DNA from: an uncultured Lachnospiraceae bacterium
Lineage (GTDB): Bacteria; Bacillota; Clostridia; Lachnospirales; Lachnospiraceae
Assembly: GCA_910589635.1 (NCBI GenBank)
Contig: CAJUTD010000045.1
Span: 4,063 to 25,810, forward strand
Length of the DNA stretch: 21,748 nt
Direction: 5' to 3'
Of the stretch, positions 16,301 to 21,748 are shown piece after piece; the stretch's first letter is position 1, and every line of letters begins with the position of its first letter. The position numbers and the translations under genes were made by a program. Below the pieces are notes generated by a model, which saw only the letters and a program-made list of their open reading frames with translations, was not told the DNA's origin and did not search any database.

Positions 16301-17219
16301 CGACAATCGAGCAGGCGTTGATTTCATCCGATTCTTCCTGGTCGTCGAGCTTTCCTTCTTTCTTGAGGCGTTTCATTGCCATCAGGGCCAAATCCATCAG
16401 GCAGACAAATTTATCATCTCTGTCTTGATAGATGTCTTCATACGTTTGCAAATAATCTTTATAGGTGTCCTCCAGCGGTTTACGGTAATAGCCGTCTTTA
16501 AATGTTACATCCTTAAGCTCTGTGGAGAATGTAGTGTGACGGCAATGATCGGACCAATAAGTGTCAAGGACACGGATTTCCGTCATGGAAGGGTCGCGTT
16601 TCTCCTCTCCCTTAAAATAATTCTGAATATGCTGAAAATCCTTGAAAGTCATAGCAAGCCCCAGAGAATGATACAAAGATTTCAATTCCTCCTCAGACAT
16701 CTGTAAAAAGCCGTCAAAAATCTTCACGTCCTTTGGCTCCTCAAATTCATCCACCAAAGTCTGCGGTTTATCCAGTCCGGTTTCCCTGGAATCCACAGGG
16801 TTGATGCAATGGCTTTTAATCGCCGCAAGCTGCGCTTTATCTATCGTTCCTTCAATCACATATGTTGTGGCGGAACGAATAATCGGCTGTTCGTTTTCAT
16901 TTAACAATTTCACGCACTGTTCTGCGGAGTCTGCCCGCTGGTCGTACTGTCCTGGAAGATATTCTACGCTGAACACCTCAGCGCCCTGCGCGTCAAATTC
17001 TTCCTCATATACCTCGTCAACTGGAGGCTCCGAAAATACAGTTTTCAAAGCCTTCTGATATGTTTCCTCCGAAATATGCTCCATATCGTAACGAATCAGA
17101 ACACGCACTCCGGTCACACTTTTGATACCCAGGTAGCTCTTAATCTCCGATTGCAGTTCCTTTGCCTGAATCGCAAAAGCTGGTTTCTTCTCCACAAAAA
17201 TACGTCTTACGTTGCCCAT
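13371..17219 (-). CDS. purL: Phosphoribosylformylglycinamidine synthase, single-chain form
   Basis: Fourth step of de novo purine synthesis: ATP- and glutamine-dependent conversion of FGAR to FGAM. 1282 residues, the large single-chain type with N-terminal, two synthase and one glutaminase domains; many Bacilli split it into PurS, PurL and PurQ. Visible: the ATP-binding GRDGIGGATGSSKAHN region, NETHNHPTEIEPFGGAATC, and a C-terminal class I amidotransferase with FPGTNCE, the nucleophile in MLGICNGFQALVKLG and the H/E pair in PASHGEGRF. ATG is preceded by AGGAGG. It begins 22 bases after the GGDEF gene with no promoter between, so the two are probably co-transcribed. No intrinsic terminator follows it. 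Confidence 0.97.
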   Translation of the reverse strand: MGNVRRIFVEKKPAFAIQAKELQSEIKSYLGIKSVTGVRVLIRYDMEHISEETYQKALKTVFSEPPVDEVYEEEFDAQGAEVFSVEYLPGQYDQRADSAEQCVKLLNENEQPIIRSATTYVIEGTIDKAQLAAIKSHCINPVDSRETGLDKPQTLVDEFEEPKDVKIFDGFLQMSEEELKSLYHSLGLAMTFKDFQHIQNYFKGEEKRDPSMTEIRVLDTYWSDHCRHTTFSTELKDVTFKDGYYRKPLEDTYKDYLQTYEDIYQDRDDKFVCLMDLALMAMKRLKKEGKLDDQEESDEINACSIVVPVEVDGQTEEWLVNFKNETHNHPTEIEPFGGAATCLGGAIRDPLSGRTYVYQAMRVTGAADPTVSVKETLEGKLPQKKLVRSAAHGYSSYGNQIGLATGYVKEIYHPDYVAKRMEIGAVMGAAPRRAVQRLTSDPGDIIVLLGGRTGRDGIGGATGSSKAHNTESTAVCGAEVQKGNPPTERKIQRLFRREEVAHIIKKCNDFGAGGVSVAIGELAPGLKVQLDKVPKKYAGLDGTEIAISESQERMAVVIAPDDVQQFLDYAKEENLEAVEVAVVTEEPRLVLEWRGKEIVNISRAFLDTNGAHQETSVSVDIPVKEDNFFDKIEIPAVAQALGREDVKAAWLSMLSDLNVCSQKGLVEMFDGSIGAGSVFMPYGGKYQLTETQSMVAKLPVAEGKCDAVTMMSYGFDPYLSSWSPYHGAVYAVLESVARIVAAGGDYRKIRFTFQEYFRRMSEEPSRWSQPFAALLGAYSAQIGFGLPSIGGKDSMSGTFNEIDVPPTLVSFAVDVAKEQDIITPELKKVGNKLMIFKIAKDEYDLPMYEQVMALYEAIHTLIQEKAIVSAYALDGKGIAAAVSKMAFGNKLGVTIERNVCKDCLFAPHFGQLIAEVPTDKVALVEEIIAKAMESYGKEAAKESEGCGNEKFCRVFGEVNGQQKFIYGKVEISMEEAVKAWTGTLEKVFPTIAVDGKEEVKSDVFRADSVYVCKHKVAKPTVFIPVFPGTNCEYDSAKAFERAGAQTIVKVFKNLDAEDIRDSVDGFVKAIEQSQIIMFPGGFSAGDEPEGSAKFFATAFRNEKIAEAVNKLLQERDGLMLGICNGFQALVKLGLVPYGEIRQQNADSPTLTYNTIGRHISKMVYTKVVTDKSPWLAQAKLGETYCNPASHGEGRFVAPKEWLDRLFANGQVATQYVNEYGQPTMDEEWNINGSYMAIEGITSPDGRVLGKMAHSERRGEGVAVNIYGEQDMKLFESGVSYFK

Positions 17220-17241
17220 AATTTCCTCCTAAATTGATGTT

Positions 17242-19176
17242 TTATTTTCGTGCGGCTTTTTTCTCTTTCTTTTCCTGATACATAATCGCATCCGCCTCGT
17301 TCACATAGTCTTCCAGTTTCTTGGATGATTCTTTATCTGTAATTACATAACCTGCGCTGATGCTGAGATTGCTAAGCCCCACCTGATTCCCGGTTCGTTC
17401 TACTTTATGGCGGATGCTTTGAATCATGGCTGCAATCTCCGGTTCTGGCAATTCCTCACAGATCACGAGGAACTCGTCTCCTCCCAGACGAACCGGAATC
17501 CCCTCCTCATTGAGCGTACTTTTGATGGCGTCCGCCACCGCCCGGATGGCAAGGTCGCCCATATCGTGTCCCAGATTATCATTGATAAATTTTAAGCGAT
17601 CCAGGTCAATAAACAGAATCAGCAGATTATTGGCCCTGCGCTTGTCCTCAAACAATGTCCCCGCAAATTTACGGTAACCCATACGGTTATACATACCAGT
17701 CAGTGTGTCGCGCACATAAAGATTTGATAACCGCTCGTTCATACACTCTAACTTCTCATGCCGGTTGAGATTCTCCATAGCCTTCAGCAATGCCCCAAGA
17801 ATATGGTGAAGATATTGCCGCTCCATCAAATACACTGCATTGCGGATAACAAGATATCCAATCGTCCACTGCCTGAAATGCAATGGCAAAAACAGAAAAT
17901 TAGCTCCAGCTTCCTCACAGTCAAAGACTGGAAAAATACCTTCAAGTTCCCGCACCTGCATCTGCCCCGGCCGCAGCTTTAATTTATCTAAAACTTCCGG
18001 GTCTTCATAGGAGAATTCCATCGCCATCTTGTCTGGATAACCTTGAATACAGTACTTTTCCTTCTCTACTATAAATACCTCTGAGCTTTCCGCCCGGTTC
18101 TTAAACTCATTCATTTCAGGGTCCATTACCAAGTACATGGCGTCGCATTTCATGGAAGGCAGGCACTTGAGCACACAGTTCATCATCTGGGAAAAGGTAC
18201 TGCATTTTAAAAGCTCGTATTCCAGGGAAATGATGTCTTCCAGAAATCCATCCGTCTCAATCTGATAAATAATCTGCCCTTTCAAATACTGCCTGTCCTG
18301 CCGGTTATAGTCCGCATGGCAGCCGCAACTCTCCCAAAATTTATACTCCACATCTGTATAGTGGAACCTGGACGGCTTTTCCCCATTCCAAATATCAAGC
18401 AACAGCTGTGCACAGAGATATCCAGCCTCCTCCCGGACATGGCTGACAGTCGTAATCTGAGGCGTATAGAATGCAGCCTTATCAAAATTGTCAAATCCGG
18501 TAATCAGAAAATCTTCCGGCGCATGGTAACCTGCCTTGGCTGCCTCCTCACAGACGCCTACAGCAATGTTATCATTGGCACAGACAATGGCATCGGGAAG
18601 CTTCCTGCCGCTCTCCATGAAATGCCGAAATCCATTGACGCCGCATTGAAACTCATAATTGCCATAATAAAAATCGGCTTCCTCCCAGGCTATCCCCTGT
18701 TCGTCCAAATACTCCCGGATACCCTCGACACGCTTCATGTTCTCATAATTATCCATAGAACCCATGATAAACCAAAATGTCCGGCAGTTATGCTCAATCG
18801 CCAGGTGCTCCACCATCCCTGCTATGGCGCTTTTATTGTTGAGCCCTACATAATAGAAATCACTGAGCTCCTTGCCAATGGAAATTACCGGCACACCTGC
18901 ATGTTCTGCCTTTTCCACTACTTCCTCTATCACAGATTCCATTTCAACATTCGTCAAATCCAAGATAATTCCGTCAAATTCACTCAGATTAGGCAGGCGG
19001 AAAATATTGTATTCTCCCTCGTTATATTTCTCATCATGGCTCCAATTCCCGGAACTATCAAAAATATAGAGGCTTACTTCCTCCTCTGTCTCCTGAATCC
19101 GCTCTAGAATTCCGGCGGGCCATGCAAACGTAAAGTATCTTTTCCATCCATCCATCAGTAATGCAATTTTTCTCAA
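17242..19176 (-). CDS. Sensor diguanylate cyclase: LacI-type ligand-binding domain, GAF-like domain, GGDEF
   Basis: 644 residues. It begins directly with a LacI/periplasmic-binding-like fold (about 1-285: KIALLMDGWKRYFTFAWPAG, DGIILDL, GVPVISIG, DAIVCANDNIAVGVCEEA, ITGFDNFDKA) with no helix-turn-helix, signal peptide or membrane span, so it is probably a cytoplasmic small-molecule sensor. A GAF-like region (about 310-455) and a short coiled coil lead to a GGDEF domain with IDLDRLKFINDNLGHD and intact GGDEF at 565-569, so it should make c-di-GMP from two GTP. No RxxD inhibitory site precedes GGDEF. The frame is open to a TTG at 19275, but that lies beside the promoter; TTG at 19176 has GGGAGG seven bases upstream and is preferred. 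It is followed by purL after 22 bases. Confidence 0.85.
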   Translation of the reverse strand: MRKIALLMDGWKRYFTFAWPAGILERIQETEEEVSLYIFDSSGNWSHDEKYNEGEYNIFRLPNLSEFDGIILDLTNVEMESVIEEVVEKAEHAGVPVISIGKELSDFYYVGLNNKSAIAGMVEHLAIEHNCRTFWFIMGSMDNYENMKRVEGIREYLDEQGIAWEEADFYYGNYEFQCGVNGFRHFMESGRKLPDAIVCANDNIAVGVCEEAAKAGYHAPEDFLITGFDNFDKAAFYTPQITTVSHVREEAGYLCAQLLLDIWNGEKPSRFHYTDVEYKFWESCGCHADYNRQDRQYLKGQIIYQIETDGFLEDIISLEYELLKCSTFSQMMNCVLKCLPSMKCDAMYLVMDPEMNEFKNRAESSEVFIVEKEKYCIQGYPDKMAMEFSYEDPEVLDKLKLRPGQMQVRELEGIFPVFDCEEAGANFLFLPLHFRQWTIGYLVIRNAVYLMERQYLHHILGALLKAMENLNRHEKLECMNERLSNLYVRDTLTGMYNRMGYRKFAGTLFEDKRRANNLLILFIDLDRLKFINDNLGHDMGDLAIRAVADAIKSTLNEEGIPVRLGGDEFLVICEELPEPEIAAMIQSIRHKVERTGNQVGLSNLSISAGYVITDKESSKKLEDYVNEADAIMYQEKKEKKAARK

Positions 19177-19228
19177 CTTACGCCCTCCCTGCTCTAAGTC
19201 AATAATCCCATTTGCGCACCCCAGCGCG

Positions 19229-19254
19229 TATAATATCTTTTGATATAATATCTT
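19229..19254. repeat. Tandem 11-base direct repeats in the leader of the GGDEF gene
   Basis: TATAATATCTT occurs at 19229-19239 and again at 19244-19254, 15 bases start to start. They lie immediately downstream of the predicted −10 box of the GGDEF gene. The placement suits an operator for the neighbouring XRE regulator or another repressor, though A+T-rich repeats also arise by chance. Confidence 0.45.
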
Positions 19255-19260
19255 CCGACT

Positions 19261-19269
19261 ATTATACCA
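19261..19269 (-). promoter_or_regulatory. Extended −10 promoter of the GGDEF-purL unit
   Basis: On the minus strand TGGTATAAT is a perfect extended −10 (TGn plus TATAAT). The sequence 17 bases further upstream (TACAAC, 19284-19289) is a poor −35, which extended −10 promoters tolerate. The predicted transcript starts about 80 bases before the TTG start codon. Confidence 0.65.
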
Positions 19270-19372
19270 TAACAAAAATAAAAGTTGTATAGCTTTCTTT
19301 TATTTTCATGTATAGTATTTGCTGCCTGTGGAAAACATCTATGGTATTAAGAGAAATGAGGTGCTTATTGTT

Positions 19373-19564
19373 ATGAAAATTATGCTTAACCATATGCTTG
19401 ATGAAAAAGGTATGTCACAAAACCAACTTGCCAAAGATACCGGGATCTCCCTCAATACACTGCGCAATTTAAATCACGGCAGAACAACACGGATTAGTTT
19501 TGATACATTAGAAAAAATCTGCAAGTGCTTAGGCTGTGGTGTCGGTGACATCCTCTCTCTTTAA
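19373..19564 (+). CDS. Small XRE/Cro-type helix-turn-helix regulator
   Basis: 63 residues, almost only the DNA-binding domain: MLDEKGMSQNQLAKDTGISLNTLRNLNHG covers the helix-turn-helix (about 14-36), and SFDTLEKICKCLGCGVGDIL is the family's closing helices. Such mini-XRE proteins (YozG-like) are common in Firmicutes and usually repress nearby genes. The frame reaches back to TTG 19319, but the domain starts at ATG 19373, with GAGG eleven bases upstream. A TATAGT box at 19311-19316 may be its −10. It is divergent from the GGDEF gene and is the only plus-strand gene found here. Target unknown. Confidence 0.85.
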   Translation: MKIMLNHMLDEKGMSQNQLAKDTGISLNTLRNLNHGRTTRISFDTLEKICKCLGCGVGDILSL

Positions 19565-19627
19565 AAATATTATTTTCAATTGCCTGTTGCGCCATAAGCG
19601 CTTTTATCATTCTGTGGCAATACGCCA

Positions 19628-19661
19628 AAAAGTTCCCGGATTTCACTTTCCGGGAACTTTT
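19628..19661. terminator. Bidirectional terminator between convergent genes
   Basis: AAAAGTTCCCGGA (19628-19640) pairs perfectly with 19649-19661 around an 8-base loop. The arms give T runs on both strands (TTTT on plus, TTTTT on minus), so it can end both the XRE transcript and the fn3-protein transcript that converge here. Confidence 0.9.
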
Positions 19662-19698
19662 AACTATGTCTATATCTTTATTTGCTGAAATGTCGTGA

Positions 19699-20880
19699 TT
19701 ATTTATTGACTTTCACTTTCTTAGATGCGCTCCAGCCGCTTGTGAGCTTCTTGCCATCCTCTGTTCGGAATGCTCTCACACGAACATAATATGTCTTCTT
19801 CTTTGTAAGTTTACTAATGGTTGCTTTCGTGGCTTTGGCTCCGTTTACTTTTACGACTTTATTTCCCTTCTTAAACTTACTGTTTGTAGAATACTGCACC
19901 TCATATCCTTTAGCGCCGGCAACTGATTTGAACGTAACCTGGATTTTCTTGCCTTTGGCATTGGATAACTTGGAAAGGCCTGGCCTTTTCATAGTGGAAA
20001 CCCGCAGATTCAGCTTGCCCATATTGCGATGCGCATTCTTCGTAAACGTTTTTTTATCCCAGCCGCCATAAGACTCATTGCCCGTAACTGCAATATAATA
20101 AGTACCAGCGGAAAGCGTCATGTCAGAAGACGCCGCTGTCTGATAATAAGTATGTTCAGTCAGGTTAAAATACGTGATAAGTTTGTTCGTCGACTTATAC
20201 ACAGTAACACCGGTCGTACTTAATGGAAAATTGTCAATGCCCATTGGATTTTCCAAAGATGCGGACACCCTTGCCGTCGTCCCTTCTGCTACCGTAAACT
20301 TAAACCAACTCGTCCTTGTAGAACTGCTGAGGAAACCGGTAACGCTCTTGTCAGTCGAAATCGCTTTCGCCCTCGCCTTGGAACCATTCTTCGTTGCAGT
20401 CAAATTGACGCTCTGGGCCGCAACGGAAAGCCGGAATTCTCCATAAGAATCTTCTGCATTATGATCCCTGATATCTTTGGCAAAATGAACCCAATAAGTT
20501 CCTGCGTCCAAACAGAAATATTTACTTACCTTACGATCCGCATAAATTTGCGCATCCACATCATTATTTACGAGATTTGAGCAATTCGCATCAGAGTAGA
20601 CAGCAAAATGACGAATATTCCCAAGATTATCGTGGTACTCATTTTGAACCGTAGAGAAAGCCGAAACGTAAACATACGACGGCTTCGACAGTGTAAACTG
20701 CACTACCTTGCTGTAGGCTCCGGTTCCCACCTCATAATTTGTCGAACTAACATTCTGTACGTCCGTAATATCCGCAACCGGCGTAACTCTGATTGTCTCC
20801 GCCGCCAAAACCTTCTGCGGCGTCAGGCTGGCAGCTAACAGCATCATCATTCCAGCCAGCAAGTAATAAATTTTCTTCAT
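19699..20880 (-). CDS. Secreted protein with PPC-like and fibronectin type III domains
   Basis: 393 residues. Signal peptide: KK, a hydrophobic core, and a likely cut near residue 26-27 (KVLAA/ET). Two pre-peptidase-C-like beta domains follow (about 40-155 with FCLDAGTYWVHF, about 175-290 with LSAGTYYIAVTG), then a fibronectin type III domain (about 303-392) with AKGYEVQYSTNSKFKKG and KTYYVRVRAFRTEDGKK, a form frequent in Lachnospiraceae surface proteins. No catalytic domain, sortase motif or C-terminal membrane segment is visible, so it is probably released or held non-covalently. ATG has AGAGG eight bases upstream. Single-gene unit with its own promoter and terminator. The function is not assignable beyond likely binding or adhesion. 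Confidence 0.85.
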   Translation of the reverse strand: MKKIYYLLAGMMMLLAASLTPQKVLAAETIRVTPVADITDVQNVSSTNYEVGTGAYSKVVQFTLSKPSYVYVSAFSTVQNEYHDNLGNIRHFAVYSDANCSNLVNNDVDAQIYADRKVSKYFCLDAGTYWVHFAKDIRDHNAEDSYGEFRLSVAAQSVNLTATKNGSKARAKAISTDKSVTGFLSSSTRTSWFKFTVAEGTTARVSASLENPMGIDNFPLSTTGVTVYKSTNKLITYFNLTEHTYYQTAASSDMTLSAGTYYIAVTGNESYGGWDKKTFTKNAHRNMGKLNLRVSTMKRPGLSKLSNAKGKKIQVTFKSVAGAKGYEVQYSTNSKFKKGNKVVKVNGAKATKATISKLTKKKTYYVRVRAFRTEDGKKLTSGWSASKKVKVNK

Positions 20881-20949
20881 AAACTATACCTCTTCCTTTC
20901 TGCACTTTCCTCTCCAAGAAAAGTTATATTATATGCCCTTCCATTTTTT

Positions 20950-20978
20950 AGAATACCATAAGATGAATCATTTGACAA
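20950..20978 (-). promoter_or_regulatory. Promoter of the fn3 secreted-protein gene
   Basis: On the minus strand TTGTCA (20973-20978), a 17-base spacer and TATTCT (20950-20955). The bases before the −10 are TGG, giving an extended −10. It is about 70 bases upstream of the ATG. Confidence 0.75.
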
Positions 20979-21017
20979 TAGCCACATTTTTTTGACTTTC
21001 CCCATTTTGTATTTTTA

Positions 21018-21066
21018 TAGTACCAAAAGGTTTCCAACACAAAGTGATGAAAACACTTTGGTACTA
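21018..21066. repeat. Nested, mutually exclusive inverted repeats in the 310-base gap before the tRNA array
   Basis: The gap 20881-21194 holds no gene. TAGTACCAAA (21018-21027) is complementary to TTTGGTACTA (21057-21066). Inside, CAAAGTG (21040-21046) is complementary to CACTTTG (21054-21060), and the two pairings share the bases 21057-21060, so they cannot both form fully. The site is 40-90 bases upstream of the fn3 gene's −35 box, fitting an upstream operator. Neither structure has a T run. Confidence 0.5.
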
Positions 21067-21144
21067 GAATATCGACTATTATAAAAAAATGGGAATTGAT
21101 TTATGTATTTGTAAGATACTGAACAAGCAAAATATGAAATAACA

Positions 21145-21187
21145 AAAACAGCAAAAAGCCTTGATTCTACTGGCTTCTTGCTGTTTT
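21145..21187 (-). terminator. Terminator of the tRNA array
   Basis: In the minus-strand RNA AAAACAGCAAGAAGCC pairs with GGCTTTTTGCTGTTTT over 16 positions (one G-U) around an 11-base loop, ending in TTTT GTTATTT. It starts eight bases after the tRNA-Lys 3' end. Confidence 0.9.
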
Positions 21188-21194
21188 ACCATCA

Positions 21195-21267
21195 TGAGGC
21201 ATCGGGGATTCGAACCCCGGACAACTTGATTAAAAGTCAAGTGCTCTGCCAACTGAGCTAATACCCC
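21195..21267 (-). tRNA. tRNA-Lys (anticodon TTT)
   Basis: Acceptor GGGGTAT/ATGCCTC with discriminator A; D arm GCTC/GAGC; anticodon stem CTTGA/TCAAG around CTTTTAA (anticodon TTT); T arm CGGGG/CCCCG with TTCGAAT. No encoded CCA. Last gene of the array. Confidence 0.96.
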
Positions 21268-21275
21268 ATATATAA

Positions 21276-21347
21276 CTGGGCTAGCTGGATTCGAACCAGC
21301 GAATGCAGGAGTCAAAGTCCTGTGCCTTACCGCTTGGCGATAGCCCA
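21276..21347 (-). tRNA. tRNA-Gln (anticodon TTG)
   Basis: Acceptor TGGGCTA/TAGCCCA with discriminator G; anticodon stem CAGGA/TCCTG around CTTTGAC (anticodon TTG); T arm GCTGG/CCAGC with TTCGAAT. The U1-A72 acceptor end is typical for tRNA-Gln. CCA is not encoded. Confidence 0.96.
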
Positions 21348-21415
21348 ATACTCATGTGCGGTGATGCCTAGACCAAAATCCCAACTACGAGGTCCATCCT
21401 TAGTCCATCACAAAA

Positions 21416-21490
21416 GGTGGATACAGGGATTCGAACCCTGGGCCTCCAGAGCCACAATCTGGCGCGCTAACCAACTGCGCTATACCCACC
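21416..21490 (-). tRNA. tRNA-His (anticodon GTG)
   Basis: Acceptor GTGGGTA/TATCCAC with the extra G−1 opposite C73, the hallmark of tRNA-His; anticodon stem CCAGA/TCTGG around TTGTGGC (anticodon GTG); T arm CAGGG/CCCTG with TTCGAAT. CCA is not encoded. The coordinates include G−1. Confidence 0.96.
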
Positions 21491-21535
21491 ATGTTCCAGG
21501 GAAAAACCCTGAATTCATTCTCTCTACAGAGAAAA

Positions 21536-21609
<74 letters not shown>

Positions 21610-21617
21610 ATGGTATC

Positions 21618-21644
21618 GGCACGCGACGCTTAACGTCACCTGCC
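21618..21644 (-). repeat. Hairpin in the spacer between tRNA-Gly and tRNA-Arg
   Basis: On the minus strand GGCAGGTGACG pairs with CGTCGCGTGCC at 10 of 11 positions around a 5-base loop. There is no T run, so processing or folding of the tRNA precursor is more likely than termination. The 85-base spacer also holds a small AAATGC/GCATTT hairpin nearer tRNA-Gly. Confidence 0.45.
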
Positions 21645-21694
21645 ATGTAGTCGGAAAGCATCTAAAAAATGCTACGCATTTGCCTTCCTCCTCA

Positions 21695-21748
21695 AGCGGG
21701 TGATGGGAATCGAACCCACGTATCTAGCTTGGAAGGCTAGTGTTCTAC
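21695..21748 (-). tRNA. tRNA-Gly (anticodon TCC), 5' end outside the window
   Basis: The 3' three-quarters of the molecule is present: anticodon stem CTAGC/GCTAG around CTTCCAA (anticodon TCC, reading GGA), T arm GTGGG/CCCAT with TTCGATT, 3' acceptor CACCCGC and discriminator T, as usual for Gram-positive tRNA-Gly. The D arm and 5' acceptor are cut off by the window edge. Confidence 0.93.

Noticed and set aside
19176..19266. c-di-GMP riboswitch in the GGDEF leader, or a cobalamin riboswitch in the hemA leader
   Set aside because: Neither leader (about 80 bases each) shows the conserved riboswitch cores; only simple repeats or hairpins are present.
19176..19275. 33-residue N-terminal extension of the GGDEF protein
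   Set aside because: It would start at the TGGTATAAT promoter element; TTG 19176 has a good ribosome site and begins exactly at the sensor domain.

Overview
The window looks like chromosome from a low-to-mid GC anaerobic Firmicute, most likely Clostridia and probably a Lachnospiraceae-type gut bacterium. This rests on AGGAGG-type ribosome sites, frequent GTG and TTG starts, TTGACA/TATAAT-type promoters, the single-chain ~1280-residue PurL, the fn3 secreted protein and a dense tRNA array. The taxonomic call is inference. Nearly everything is on the minus strand, so genes run from the right edge to the left.

Right edge to centre (21748 to 17242): five minus-strand tRNA genes (Gly-TCC, cut by the edge, then Arg-TCT, His-GTG, Gln-TTG, Lys-TTT) end at a strong terminator. 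After a ~310-base non-coding stretch comes a secreted protein with PPC-like and fibronectin-III domains. A bidirectional terminator separates it from a tiny plus-strand XRE regulator. Divergent from that regulator is a protein with a LacI-type ligand-binding domain, a GAF-like domain and a GGDEF output. It runs with only a 22-base gap into purL, so c-di-GMP synthesis and purine synthesis appear to share a transcript.

Centre to left (13361 to 1037): a good promoter drives tRNA-Thr(GGT), which seems to be read into a tetrapyrrole operon: hemA, a NUDIX hydrolase, precorrin-2 dehydrogenase, hemC, [insert], cobA-hemD fusion, hemB, hemL. Together these make uroporphyrinogen III from glutamyl-tRNA and carry it to precorrin-2/sirohydrochlorin (siroheme or corrinoids). 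No heme-specific late genes are present.

The operon is interrupted between hemC and cobA-hemD by three genes. Two are clearly A+T-rich and have their own promoter: an AAA15/21-type ATPase and a TOPRIM-like nuclease candidate that overlap by 8 bases, an arrangement resembling AbiL/RloAB- and PARIS-type anti-phage pairs. The third is a Tet(M)-like ribosome GTPase fused to a Rae1/YacP NYN ribonuclease domain. It lacks the Tet(M) loop residues needed for drug displacement and may be a self-contained ribosome A-site mRNA-cleaving factor. These two items are the most likely undescribed biology here.

Left edge (943 to 1): a membrane-anchored peptidoglycan amidase, followed by two strong hairpins, one a bidirectional terminator.
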